DNA from: Bacillota bacterium
GTDB lineage: Bacteria; Bacillota; Clostridia; Lachnospirales; Cellulosilyticaceae
Reading direction: 5' to 3'
Assembly (NCBI GenBank): GCA_023393125.1
Contig: JAEWMQ010000095.1
Span: 124,001-188,000, forward strand
Length of the DNA stretch: 64,000 nucleotides
Both the position numbers and the translations under genes were made by a program. Of the stretch, positions 9,935 through 18,780 are shown piece after piece (position 1 is the stretch's first letter; every line of letters starts with the position of its first letter). Below the pieces are notes generated by a model. It was not told where the DNA came from, ran no database searches, and saw nothing but the letters and a program-made list of their open reading frames with translations.

Positions 9935-9959
9935 ACACCTCCTAATAATTAGGAGGTGT
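9935..9959 (+). other. Perfect hairpin ACACCTCC/GGAGGTGT
   Basis: A 25-base inverted repeat with arms ACACCTCCTAAT and ATTAGGAGGTGT. It is not followed by a T-run, so it may be a weak terminator or a regulatory hairpin. Its arms contain both a ribosome-binding-site-like GGAGGTG and its complement. Confidence 0.5.
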
Positions 9960-10096
9960 GCTGTATTTAGGACTATTAGCCAAAATGCTAGAATTGTTTT
10001 TATAAAAATAGTCAATAGCGAAACTAAAGAAAAGTATAGTATAGTAAAGTAAGTCCAATGACATATGAATTATCCAAACTTAAGGGGGAAATCAAA

Positions 10097-11215
10097 GTGG
10101 CAGGTTTAAAATTAAAAAACATCGAAAAACGTTACTCAAACGGCTTCGTAGCAGTTAAAGATTTCAATTTAGATATTGAAGATAAAGAATTCATCATCTT
10201 CGTAGGTCCATCAGGATGTGGTAAATCTACTACATTACGTATGATTGCTGGTCTTGAAGAAATTTCTTCAGGGGAGTTATGGATTGGGGACAAACTTTGT
10301 AACGATGTTGCTCCAAAAGATCGTGACATCGCGATGGTATTCCAAAACTACGCTTTATACCCACACATGACTGTATACGATAACATGGCATTCGGTTTAA
10401 AACTTCGTAAAACTCCAAAAGAAGAAATCGACCGTCGTGTACGTGAAGCAGCTAAAATTCTTGATATCGACCAATGCTTAGATCGTAAACCAAAAGCATT
10501 ATCAGGTGGACAACGTCAACGTGTTGCCATGGGTCGTGCTATCGTTCGTGAACCAAAAGTATTCCTTATGGACGAACCTTTATCAAACCTTGATGCTAAA
10601 CTTCGTGTACAAATGAGAACTGAAATTTCTAAAATGCATCATAGATTACAAACAACATTCATCTACGTTACTCACGACCAAGTAGAAGCTATGACACTTG
10701 GTACAAGAATCGTAGTTCTTAAAGATGGTGTTATCCAACAAGTAGATTCTCCATCTAACCTTTATGGCAAACCACAAAACTTATTCGTAGCTGGATTCAT
10801 TGGTTCACCACAAATGAACTTAATCGAAGCTAAAGCTGTTAAAAAAGGCGAAGACGTTATACTTGCATTTGGTAGTGTAGAAATCAAACTTCCAAAAGAA
10901 AAAGCAGAAAAAGTGGTTGCAGGTGGTTACATAGGTAAAGATGTTATGATGGGTATTCGTCCAGAACACATTGCAGACCCAGCAACACTTTTCGAAGAAC
11001 AAAAAGCAAACTACATTGTTGCTTCAGCTACAGTTGAAGTAGTAGAAATGCTTGGTGCAGAAAAGAACTTCTACATGATCTGTGAAGGTAATAACATTAC
11101 AGGACGTTTTGATACATCTTGTCAAGCTGGTCCAGATGATGAAGTTAAAATTGCTTTCGATGTAACTAAAGTTCATGTATTTGACTTAGAAAGCCAACAA
11201 ACAATTACAAACTAA
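10097..11215 (+). CDS. Carbohydrate ABC transporter ATPase, UgpC/MsmX type
   Basis: A 372-residue ATPase of the CUT1 sugar importer class. MsmX-type ATPases energise several different oligosaccharide permeases, and no permease gene is adjacent here, which fits that shared role. Motifs are Walker A GPSGCGKST (about 37-45), signature LSGGQRQRVAMGRA, Walker B VFLMDEPLSNLD, and a C-terminal MalK-like regulatory domain (about 240-372, GIRPEHI). The GTG at 10097 is preferred because AAGGGGGAA at 10082-10090 is correctly spaced and the protein then starts MAGLKLKNIEKRY as in relatives. Codons are noticeably richer in C-ending forms (TAC, ATC, CGT) than in neighbouring genes, as expected for high expression. 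Confidence 0.93.
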   Translation: MAGLKLKNIEKRYSNGFVAVKDFNLDIEDKEFIIFVGPSGCGKSTTLRMIAGLEEISSGELWIGDKLCNDVAPKDRDIAMVFQNYALYPHMTVYDNMAFGLKLRKTPKEEIDRRVREAAKILDIDQCLDRKPKALSGGQRQRVAMGRAIVREPKVFLMDEPLSNLDAKLRVQMRTEISKMHHRLQTTFIYVTHDQVEAMTLGTRIVVLKDGVIQQVDSPSNLYGKPQNLFVAGFIGSPQMNLIEAKAVKKGEDVILAFGSVEIKLPKEKAEKVVAGGYIGKDVMMGIRPEHIADPATLFEEQKANYIVASATVEVVEMLGAEKNFYMICEGNNITGRFDTSCQAGPDDEVKIAFDVTKVHVFDLESQQTITN

Positions 11216-11229
11216 TTTAGACCTAACAA

Positions 11230-11263
11230 GCACTAAGATACAACATCTTAGTGCTTTTATTTA
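11230..11263 (+). terminator. Rho-independent terminator after msmX-like gene
   Basis: A perfect hairpin with arms GCACTAAGAT and ATCTTAGTGC, loop ACAAC, followed by TTTTATTTATT. Confidence 0.92.
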
Positions 11264-11430
11264 TTAGTACAAAAAATACATTTTTTGCTAGTTGATGATA
11301 AAAGCAGAAGAATAACGCTTTTTGGGGATAAATAATAAAATATAACTTTTTTTTTACCCCTAAATAGGATAGAATAGTATTAAAGATACTGGGAATATAA
11401 ATTATTTAATAATTGGGAGCTGATAAATAT

Positions 11431-12528
11431 ATGATATCTAATCAAATTTTACAAAATACAATTGATGGATTAAAAAATATTACAAGAAGGGATTTTTGTA
11501 TATTAGATGCAGAATCTAAAATCGTGGTTACTACAGATGAAAAAAGTGCAGGAGAATATGTACCACAAGTAGAGGCTTTCATTAATTCACAAGCAGATAG
11601 TCAAGAGATGCAAGCATCTCATTATTTTAAGATTTATGATGAATACTTAGTTGAATATGTACTTTCTGTAAGCGGTGCTGATGATGAAGCATATAAATTA
11701 GGTAAGTTAGCAGCTTTTCAAATTAAAAGCTTATTAGTTGCGTATAAAGAACGTTTTGATAGAGATAATTTCATTAAGAATTTATTACTTGATAACTTAT
11801 TATTAGTAGATATTTATACAAGAGCTAAAAAACTTCATATTAAAAACAATGTACAACGTATTGTTTATTTAATTGAATGTGAAGAGAAAAAAGATAGTAG
11901 TATATCAGATGTTTTAAGAAACATTTTTCCTGATAAGGCAAAAGATTTCGTTACAGCTGTAGATGAGAAAAATATTATTTTAGTTAAAGAAGTTAACAGT
12001 GATAACCCAGTAGAAATTGAAAACTATGCTAAGATGATTTATGATACTCTAAGCGCAGAAGCTATGAGCAAAGTATATGTAGCTGTAGGTGCTGTTGTAA
12101 ACGATCTTAAGGATGTATCTAATTCATATAAAGAAGCTAATATGGCTCTTGAAGTAGGTAAGATTTTCAATTGCGAAGGTCATATTTCACATTATTCTAA
12201 ATTAGGTATTGGAAGAATTATTTATCAATTGCCATTATCTTTATGTAAGCTTTTCATTAAAGAAGTATTAAAAGATAAACGTGTAGATAGCTTTGATGAA
12301 GAAACATTAATGACTGTTAATAAATTCTTCGAGAATAGTTTAAATGTATCTGAGACTTCAAGACAACTTTATATTCATAGAAATACATTAGTTTATCGTT
12401 TAGATAAATTATTAAAAACAACAGGGCTTGATTTACGTAAATTTGATGATGCTATCATTTTCAAAATTACAATTATGGTAAGCCAATACATGGACTATAT
12501 GGAAAAACAAAGTCAAAATAGAATGTAG
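11431..12528 (+). CDS. CdaR/PucR-family transcriptional regulator
   Basis: A DNA-binding regulator of about 365 residues. The C-terminal PucR helix-turn-helix (HTH_30, about 305-360) reads NVSETSRQLYIHRNTLVYRLDKL. The central region resembles the GGDEF-like/CdaR linker domain, and the N-terminus resembles a sugar-diacid recognition domain (IVTTDEKSAGEYV). Family members often control sugar or purine catabolism; the effector here is unknown. I favour the ATG at 11431 over the TTG at 11413, since GGGAGC sits between them. It may act on the adjacent sugar ATPase gene, but it is only 17 bases upstream of ftsE and may be co-transcribed with the division genes. Confidence 0.8.
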   Translation: MISNQILQNTIDGLKNITRRDFCILDAESKIVVTTDEKSAGEYVPQVEAFINSQADSQEMQASHYFKIYDEYLVEYVLSVSGADDEAYKLGKLAAFQIKSLLVAYKERFDRDNFIKNLLLDNLLLVDIYTRAKKLHIKNNVQRIVYLIECEEKKDSSISDVLRNIFPDKAKDFVTAVDEKNIILVKEVNSDNPVEIENYAKMIYDTLSAEAMSKVYVAVGAVVNDLKDVSNSYKEANMALEVGKIFNCEGHISHYSKLGIGRIIYQLPLSLCKLFIKEVLKDKRVDSFDEETLMTVNKFFENSLNVSETSRQLYIHRNTLVYRLDKLLKTTGLDLRKFDDAIIFKITIMVSQYMDYMEKQSQNRM

Positions 12529-12544
12529 AAATAGGGGATTGTAA

Positions 12545-13252
12545 ATGATTCAATTACAAGGTGTATCTAAAGTATATTCTAATGGGGCAGTTGGGCTGAA
12601 TAATGTTAGCTTAACCATTGAAAAAGGGGAGTTTGTATTTATCACTGGAAACAGTGGTTCTGGAAAATCCACTTTTTTAAAGCTACTTTTTAAAGAAATT
12701 GACCCAGATCATGGAAAAATTATTATCAATAATAAGGATATTTCTAAATTAAAGAGAAGACAAATTCCTTACTTAAGAAGAGATTTAGGTATGGTATTTC
12801 AAGACTTTAGACTACTTCCTAATAAAACTGTTTATGAGAATGTAGCCTTTGCCATGCAGATTGTAGGTGCTACTTCTAGAGAGATTAGAAAAAATGTACC
12901 GCTTGTATTAGGGCTTGTAGGCCTTGCAAGAAAAGCACGTTGCTATCCTAATGAACTATCTGGGGGAGAACAACAAAGAACAGCTCTAGCAAGAGCTATA
13001 GTTAACAATAACCCTATATTGATTGCAGATGAGCCTACAGGTAATCTAGACCCAGCTACTTCATGGGAGATTATGAACTGTTTACAGGATATTAATAGAA
13101 GAGGAGTAACTATTATTATGGCTACTCACGAAAGAGAGATTGTTAATGCCTTAAAGAAACGTGTTATAGAAATCTCTAATGGACAAATAAGCAAGGATGT
13201 ACATGAAGGAGGATACGACGATGAAGTGGAATACTCTCAAGTATTTATTTAA
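12545..13252 (+). CDS. ftsE: Cell division ABC protein FtsE
   Basis: A 235-residue cytoplasmic ATPase that with FtsX controls septal or sidewall peptidoglycan hydrolases. Walker A GNSGSGKST (about 35-43), Q-loop FQDFRLLPNKTVYENVAFA, signature LSGGEQQRTALARAI, Walker B ILIADEPTGNLDP and the H-loop MATHE are all present. The 3' end overlaps ftsX by 32 bases, so translation is coupled. The order ftsE-ftsX-M23 protein-S41 peptidase is the classic Gram-positive arrangement. Confidence 0.95.
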   Translation: MIQLQGVSKVYSNGAVGLNNVSLTIEKGEFVFITGNSGSGKSTFLKLLFKEIDPDHGKIIINNKDISKLKRRQIPYLRRDLGMVFQDFRLLPNKTVYENVAFAMQIVGATSREIRKNVPLVLGLVGLARKARCYPNELSGGEQQRTALARAIVNNNPILIADEPTGNLDPATSWEIMNCLQDINRRGVTIIMATHEREIVNALKKRVIEISNGQISKDVHEGGYDDEVEYSQVFI

Positions 13253-14114
13253 AGAGGGTATCATTGGGCTATGGAGAAATAGGACAATGGCACTTGCTTC
13301 AGCAGGGACAATTGTGCTTTGTTTGCTTATATTAGGAATGTCCTACTCAGTTGGTACTAACATTGATTACATGATTGAACAAATAGAGAGTAAATTTGGT
13401 GTTACAGCATATATTGAAGATGGATTAAGTGAGACAGCTATCTTAGGCCTTAAAAGCAAAGTAGAAGCAATGCCTAATGTAGCAAGTGTTATATATATTT
13501 CAAAAGATGATGCATTAAAGAGCTTTAGTCAAGACAATGAAGATGCTAGTTTATTTGCGATGTTTAAGGAAGATAATCCTTTACCAGCATCTTTTGAAAT
13601 TACAGCTATAGATATTAAAAACCAAAGTGAGTTAGTAAAAAAAGTTCAAGAGCTAGAAGGAATTGATGAAGCAGTTTACCTTAAAAATGAAACGGAAGCC
13701 TTTATCAATATTAGAAATACTGTAAACTATGTGTGCTATGCTATTATCGTATGTCTGATAGTAGTAGGTCTTTTACTTATGTCTAATACCATAAAGCTAA
13801 CAGTTTATATTCGAAAAAGAGAAATTAATATTATGAAATATGTAGGAGCAACAGATAGTTTTATTCGTGTACCATTTCTAATTGAAGGCATGCTGGTAGG
13901 GCTAGTTGGTGCATTAGTATCTGTTGTTGCGGTAGCATCTGCATATGATTGGGTTCAAGGTATGTCTAAGGGGGCAACAGGTATATTAGGAGAAATTTCC
14001 CTAATGCCTACAGCAACTATTATGACGTCTTTAATTCCTATGTATTTAGGCCTAGGCATTGGAATTGGTCTTATCGGAAGTGCTTTTGCTATACATAAAC
14101 ACTTAAAAGTATAA
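13221..14114 (+). CDS. ftsX: Cell division permease-like protein FtsX
   Basis: A 297-residue membrane protein with four hydrophobic helices: one near the N-terminus (about 20-42) and three in the C-terminal 130 residues. A large extracellular loop between helix 1 and 2 includes the family motif VASVIYISKDDAL. The FtsX-type core is near VGLLLMSNTIKLTVYIRKREI, with MKYVGATDSFIRVPFLIEG after it. The start at 13221 uses AAGGAGG at 13206-13212. FtsX passes the ATPase signal to the extracellular coiled-coil activator, here encoded 12 bases downstream. Confidence 0.95.
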   Translation: MKWNTLKYLFKEGIIGLWRNRTMALASAGTIVLCLLILGMSYSVGTNIDYMIEQIESKFGVTAYIEDGLSETAILGLKSKVEAMPNVASVIYISKDDALKSFSQDNEDASLFAMFKEDNPLPASFEITAIDIKNQSELVKKVQELEGIDEAVYLKNETEAFINIRNTVNYVCYAIIVCLIVVGLLLMSNTIKLTVYIRKREINIMKYVGATDSFIRVPFLIEGMLVGLVGALVSVVAVASAYDWVQGMSKGATGILGEISLMPTATIMTSLIPMYLGLGIGIGLIGSAFAIHKHLKV

Positions 14115-14126
14115 TCAGGAGGAACT

Positions 14127-15269
14127 ATGAAAAAGCAAATTAGTATTTTATTAGCATTTACATTACTACTCGTTCCTGTTTATGCAGATACTATTAATGA
14201 TAAGAAGAATCAACTAAGCAGTGCAGAGCAGCATATTAAAGATAAAGAACAACTTCTTGAAGAGCGAAAACAGGAAAGAGCAGCCATTGAAGCAGAAATT
14301 AAAGAAGTAGATACTAAAATGGTTGCAATACAAGATAATATTGAAGAACTGGGTACTCAGTTAGAAGAAAAAAAGCTAGAAATTCAGAAGAGTGAAGAAG
14401 AGTTAGAAGCGGCTAATATAAAAAAAGATGAACAATACGAGGCTACAAAAGCACGTATGGTTCAAATGTATAAAAATCAAAAAGTAGGTTATATACAAGT
14501 TGTATTTTCCTCTAATAGCTTCTGGGAAGCAATTAATCGTTTAGAGTATATAAGACGTATATCAGAGAAAGATAACACCTTATTAGATACATATCAAGCT
14601 CAAATTGATTATATAGAAGTTCAAAAGGAAAAGATTGAAGCTGAGAAGTCTGAACTAGATTTACTTCAAAAGAAAGAGATTAGTAAAAAAAGCGAGCTAG
14701 AGGAAGCAAGAAATGCTAAACAAGTAGCTATTAATAAACTGGAATCTGAAGAAGGTAAATTAGCAGGTGAAATTTCTAAGCTGGAAGAAATTTCTGAGCA
14801 GCTAGAAGAAGATATTAAAAAGCTCACTGCAGAGATGGAAGCAAAAAATAAAAATCAAATACCATCTCAGTACACAGGCGGCACTTTTACTTGGCCAGTA
14901 CCAGGCTACTATCGCATTAGTTCAGAATATAATCCTAGAAACAGTCCTATCTCAGGTAACTACGAGTTCCATACAGGAATAGACATTCCTGCTGGCTATG
15001 GAGAAGATGTTGTAGCAGGAGGAGATGGCGTTGTTATTACAGCAGGCTGGGTAAATGGATATGGTAATACTGTTATGATTAGTCACGGTAGTGGTATTGT
15101 AACATTATATGGTCATAACTCATCTGTAGTGGTGAGTGCGGGTCAGACTGTGAGCAAAGGCCAAGTAATTGCTAAAATTGGTAGTACGGGCTATTCAACA
15201 GGTAACCACTGTCACTTTGAAGTAAGAATAAATGGTAGCCACACAAGTCCATGGCCATATTTAAATTAA
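14127..15269 (+). CDS. EnvC/PcsB-like coiled-coil protein with M23 peptidase domain
   Basis: A 380-residue exported protein. A signal peptide (about 1-20, ending PVYA) is followed by a long coiled coil (about 25-240, rich in Glu/Lys) and a LytM/M23 domain (about 260-378). The M23 zinc motifs HTGID (H-x3-D) and HCH in GNHCHFEV are intact, unlike E. coli EnvC whose site is degenerate, so this protein could cut peptidoglycan itself. Its position 12 bases after ftsX marks it as the extracellular partner of FtsEX in septal wall remodelling. Confidence 0.92.
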   Translation: MKKQISILLAFTLLLVPVYADTINDKKNQLSSAEQHIKDKEQLLEERKQERAAIEAEIKEVDTKMVAIQDNIEELGTQLEEKKLEIQKSEEELEAANIKKDEQYEATKARMVQMYKNQKVGYIQVVFSSNSFWEAINRLEYIRRISEKDNTLLDTYQAQIDYIEVQKEKIEAEKSELDLLQKKEISKKSELEEARNAKQVAINKLESEEGKLAGEISKLEEISEQLEEDIKKLTAEMEAKNKNQIPSQYTGGTFTWPVPGYYRISSEYNPRNSPISGNYEFHTGIDIPAGYGEDVVAGGDGVVITAGWVNGYGNTVMISHGSGIVTLYGHNSSVVVSAGQTVSKGQVIAKIGSTGYSTGNHCHFEVRINGSHTSPWPYLN

Positions 15270-15336
15270 TAAGTATTAAATCGTCAAAGTAAGGTAAATA
15301 ATAAATAAAAGAGACGAATAAAGCAAGGAGACCACA

Positions 15337-16509
15337 TTGAAACTAAAAAATCTATCAAAGAAAGCAATAATCATTATAGCTAGCTTTAGCATTATAGTTT
15401 TAGGCGTTGGATGTCGTTCTAAAATAAGTAGTGCCTATTACTCTACTAGCAAACTTGAAATGATTAAAAAGTACTTATCAAGTGGTTATTTATATGATAT
15501 TAATGAAGTAAGTGAAGAAGAGATTGCAGACAGTATCTATGCTAACTATGTAGGTGGATTAGAGAATTCAGCGACATATTACCTTGGAGTAGATGAATTT
15601 AATCAAGCTAAAGCAAATAGCGAGGGTAATTATGTAGGAGCAGGTTTAAAAATGACATGGGAAGCTGATGGTAGGTCTATTTTAATTACAGATATTATTC
15701 CTAAATCATCAGCGGATAAGGCTGGCCTTAAGGTCGGAGATCATATTATAGCTATTGATGATATAGAAGTTGTAAGTGCTAATCAAAAAGAAGTACTTGA
15801 AAAGTTATCTTATACAGGAGAAAATCCTGTTACTTATAAGATAAAAAAAGATAGTGATGGGAAAGAAGTAGAAGTAAGCCTTACGTCTACATTAGTTCCA
15901 TTAGATGATTTAAGCTATGAAATCATAGATAAAGTAGGTTATATTAAACTAGAGAGTATTAGAACTGGAACAAGTGACCATCTTGAAGAAGTGCTTAAGA
16001 AGCTAGAATCGAAAAAGATAAAGGGTATTGTACTTGATGTGAGAGAACTTTACACCAATAATATTACTGAAGTAGGTAAGGTATGTGACTTGTTTTTAGA
16101 TGAAGGAACTGCCTTTAAGCTAAAACATGGTAAGAGTGAGATGCAAAGATTTGAAATGACTCTAGGTAAGTACGATCAAAAAGTTGTTTTACTAACAGAT
16201 AGTTATACACGAGGGGGCGCAGAAGCTCTTGTAAGTGCCTTACAAGATGTCGCTTTTCAGATGGGAACTGACACCTATGGTTTAGCTTATGTAAGTGAAT
16301 TAATTGCTTTAGAAGATGGGAGTGGCCTTAGTGTAGCTACTGGCGTATTATATGATAAGTATGGTGGGGAACTGTCTGATAAGGGAATAGAGCCAGATGA
16401 AATGGTATTTATGACTGAGCAGGAAAAAGTAGAATATATAGAAAAAGGAAGCATCAGTAAAGAAAATGATAGCTTACTAAAAAAAGCCTTAGAGCAATTC
16501 TCTAGTTAA
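15337..16509 (+). CDS. S41-family lipoprotein lacking the catalytic dyad (pseudoprotease)
   Basis: A 390-residue relative of carboxy-terminal processing proteases. A lipobox LGVGC gives lipid attachment at about residue 26. A PDZ domain (about 105-185) is recognisable, and the C-terminal half aligns with S41. Where the active paralog immediately downstream has NSASASE and FGKG, this protein reads YTRGGAE and YGLA: the nucleophile position is Gly293 and the general-base position is Leu316. It should therefore not be a protease; a scaffolding or regulatory role for the active paralog is inferred. The start is TTG at 15337, preceded by AAGGAGACC. It lies 67 bases after the M23 activator. Confidence 0.85.
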   Translation: MKLKNLSKKAIIIIASFSIIVLGVGCRSKISSAYYSTSKLEMIKKYLSSGYLYDINEVSEEEIADSIYANYVGGLENSATYYLGVDEFNQAKANSEGNYVGAGLKMTWEADGRSILITDIIPKSSADKAGLKVGDHIIAIDDIEVVSANQKEVLEKLSYTGENPVTYKIKKDSDGKEVEVSLTSTLVPLDDLSYEIIDKVGYIKLESIRTGTSDHLEEVLKKLESKKIKGIVLDVRELYTNNITEVGKVCDLFLDEGTAFKLKHGKSEMQRFEMTLGKYDQKVVLLTDSYTRGGAEALVSALQDVAFQMGTDTYGLAYVSELIALEDGSGLSVATGVLYDKYGGELSDKGIEPDEMVFMTEQEKVEYIEKGSISKENDSLLKKALEQFSS

Positions 16510-16641
16510 GAGAAGCGCTCTAAGTTTTTCTATTCTAACTAATACATTTTATCTTATGTTGCTTTCATAAGGATAATCCTAGTGAAAACAACATAAGATA
16601 ATAATAAATACATTTAAATTTATACTAAGGAGGTAGCATTA

Positions 16642-17805
16642 ATGAAAAAGAAAAAGTTTTTTCGTAGTGCTGCTGTAAGTTTTTTACTCGGTACAATGGT
16701 CTTAGTGACTACAGCATTTGTAGATAAGTATCATTATGTGGATAAAAAATTGCAAGCAATAGAAGCAGTTTTAAAGGACTATTATGTAGGCGATATTGAT
16801 GAGCAAAAGCTAGAAGAGGGCATTTATAAGGGCTTCGTTGCAGGAGTAGGAGATGCCTATACCACTTATTACACTTCTGATGAGTATGATAGCTTTAAGG
16901 AGAAGTCTAGTGGTATGTATGCTGGAATAGGAATACAAATGACACTTCAAACCTATGATAATAGTATAGAAGTGACAGAAGTATTCGAGGGCTCACCGGC
17001 TGAGAAAGCAGGAATAAAACCAAAGGATAGAATTATTAAGGCAGCTGGAAAACGTGTTACGGGAGACGAATTTGATATACTCCCAACCTTAGTAAAGGGA
17101 ACTCCTGGAACAACAGTTGATATTACTATTTATAGGCCATCAGAAGAAAAGAACTATGATTTTACTATAGAGAGAGCTAGTGTAGCGTCTCCTACAGTTT
17201 ACTTTAAAATGCTAGATGAGGAAGTAGGGTATATTCAAATTAAACAGTTTGAAGCCGTAACCTATGATCAGTTTAAAGTAGCCTTAGACAAATTAAATAA
17301 ACAAAAAGCAAAGGGACTCGTATTAGATTTAAGAGGAAACCCTGGAGGACTTTTAAATATTGTAGAGCAAATAGCTGATGAATTAGTACCAGAAGGTATT
17401 ATTGTATCGACTAAGGATAAGCAAGGTAAGGGTAGTGAATATTACGCAGATAATAAATATACGGATATTCCTATGGTTGTACTCATTAATGGTAATAGTG
17501 CTAGTGCCTCAGAAGTCTTAGCTGGTGCCTTAAAAGACTATAATAGAGCAGAATTAATAGGAACGACTACCTTTGGTAAGGGTGTTGTACAAACAATCGT
17601 ACCTTTATCAGACGGCTCAGCTATTAAATTAACAACCTCTCAATATTTCACACCTAGTGGGGTATGTATTCAAGGGATAGGTATTGAACCTGATTATGAA
17701 GTGAAATTAAGTACTGAGAAGGTTCTAAAAGGTAGAGAACTAACAGATGCAGAAGATGACCAATTACAAACTGCTATTAAAGTAGTTAAGGAAAAAATCA
17801 AGTAG
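16642..17805 (+). CDS. S41-family carboxy-terminal processing peptidase (CtpA)
   Basis: A 387-residue secreted or membrane-anchored serine peptidase. One N-terminal hydrophobic segment (about 10-28), a PDZ domain (about 90-175) and the S41 core follow. The catalytic dyad is visible: Ser288 in NSASASE and Lys313 in FGKGVVQ, 25 residues apart as in Bacillus CtpB. Such proteases trim substrates at their C-termini, guided by the PDZ domain. The ribosome binding site is AAGGAGG. It is placed after FtsEX and its hydrolase activator, and directly after a dead S41 paralog. Confidence 0.93.
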   Translation: MKKKKFFRSAAVSFLLGTMVLVTTAFVDKYHYVDKKLQAIEAVLKDYYVGDIDEQKLEEGIYKGFVAGVGDAYTTYYTSDEYDSFKEKSSGMYAGIGIQMTLQTYDNSIEVTEVFEGSPAEKAGIKPKDRIIKAAGKRVTGDEFDILPTLVKGTPGTTVDITIYRPSEEKNYDFTIERASVASPTVYFKMLDEEVGYIQIKQFEAVTYDQFKVALDKLNKQKAKGLVLDLRGNPGGLLNIVEQIADELVPEGIIVSTKDKQGKGSEYYADNKYTDIPMVVLINGNSASASEVLAGALKDYNRAELIGTTTFGKGVVQTIVPLSDGSAIKLTTSQYFTPSGVCIQGIGIEPDYEVKLSTEKVLKGRELTDAEDDQLQTAIKVVKEKIK

Positions 17806-17823
17806 ATTGTAGGGGGTGATCTC

Positions 17824-18738
17824 ATAAGATATAGTAAAAGAGAATTGGTGATAAGTAGTATAATAGGTATTTTATTAAGTGCAGGAATCATCTTAAAAGG
17901 CTATGGTGAGCCTGTTTCATGGGAGCTTATTATATTAGTGTTAATGAGCTTTATAGTAGGTTATATCAATAAAAAATTTACTTGTTTAGCTTATGTTACC
18001 AGTTTAGTTTATTTAATAGACATCCTACTGGTAACACTTAAGATAAAAGAAGCGTATTTTACTTTACCTTATGAAAAACTCATCTTACTTGTTGGAGTCC
18101 TTCATATAATAGAAGGATTACTAACTTATCTCTATGGGTCAAAACAGAATAGATGTATTGTTTCGTACAAAAGAAATCAAATAACAGGAGGATATGAAGC
18201 TTATAGAAAGTGGTATATCCCCCTGTTTTTATTTACAATTAAAGGCTTTTATGTTCCTTTACTATGTGTCGTTGTTTACGCTGATGAAACCTATACCATG
18301 AAACCAGAAGAAAAGGCTAGGAAGAGTGGTTTATGTATTCTGGGATATGGAAGTTTTATTTTACTAATCAGTATACTTATTAGCATAAGTAAATTGCCTC
18401 TTATAGTAGGGATTATACTCATGCCCGTAGCCCACGAGATACTATTTGTGATTAATGACTTTATGGAAAAGGGAAATTATATTTATAATCTGCCAGTAAA
18501 AGGTGTTAGGGTAATTGAAATTAATAATGAGCAGAAGCAGAAAAATAAGATCAAACGTGGAGATATTATTTTAAAGATTAATGGGAAGGATATCCTAGAT
18601 GAGGAGATGTACTATCATCAACTTTTAGAAGAAAGGCTTGTTATGATATTACAGGATATGAAAGGGAATATAAAGATATTAAACTTTGATAAGCAAGCAT
18701 ATGAGAGACTTCAGGTTGTTATTTTACCAACAGAATAA
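17824..18738 (+). CDS. Polytopic membrane protein with C-terminal PDZ domain
   Basis: A membrane protein of about 300 residues, with roughly seven hydrophobic segments followed by a PDZ-like domain (last 85 residues; LPVKGVRVIEI, KIKRGDIILKINGKDI). I know of no assigned function. The start is unusual: AGGGGGTGAT at 17811-17820, nearly the full complement of the 16S rRNA tail, is placed for an ATA at 17824, giving (I/M)RYSKRELVISS. The conventional alternatives are TTG at 17845 and GTG at 17848, which have no good site. The gene starts 18 bases after ctpA, so a role with the S41 proteins is plausible. A bidirectional terminator follows. Confidence 0.7.
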   Translation: MRYSKRELVISSIIGILLSAGIILKGYGEPVSWELIILVLMSFIVGYINKKFTCLAYVTSLVYLIDILLVTLKIKEAYFTLPYEKLILLVGVLHIIEGLLTYLYGSKQNRCIVSYKRNQITGGYEAYRKWYIPLFLFTIKGFYVPLLCVVVYADETYTMKPEEKARKSGLCILGYGSFILLISILISISKLPLIVGIILMPVAHEILFVINDFMEKGNYIYNLPVKGVRVIEINNEQKQKNKIKRGDIILKINGKDILDEEMYYHQLLEERLVMILQDMKGNIKILNFDKQAYERLQVVILPTE

Positions 18739-18745
18739 GAAAAGA

Positions 18746-18774
18746 AAAAGAAGCTACTAGGTAGCTTCTTTAAA
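18746..18774 (+). terminator. Bidirectional terminator between convergent genes
   Basis: A hairpin with arms AAGAAGCTAC and GTAGCTTCTT and loop TAG. A-runs on the left and T-rich bases on the right let it serve both the PDZ gene and the minus-strand rhomboid-like gene. Confidence 0.8.
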
Positions 18775-18780
18775 AATAGA

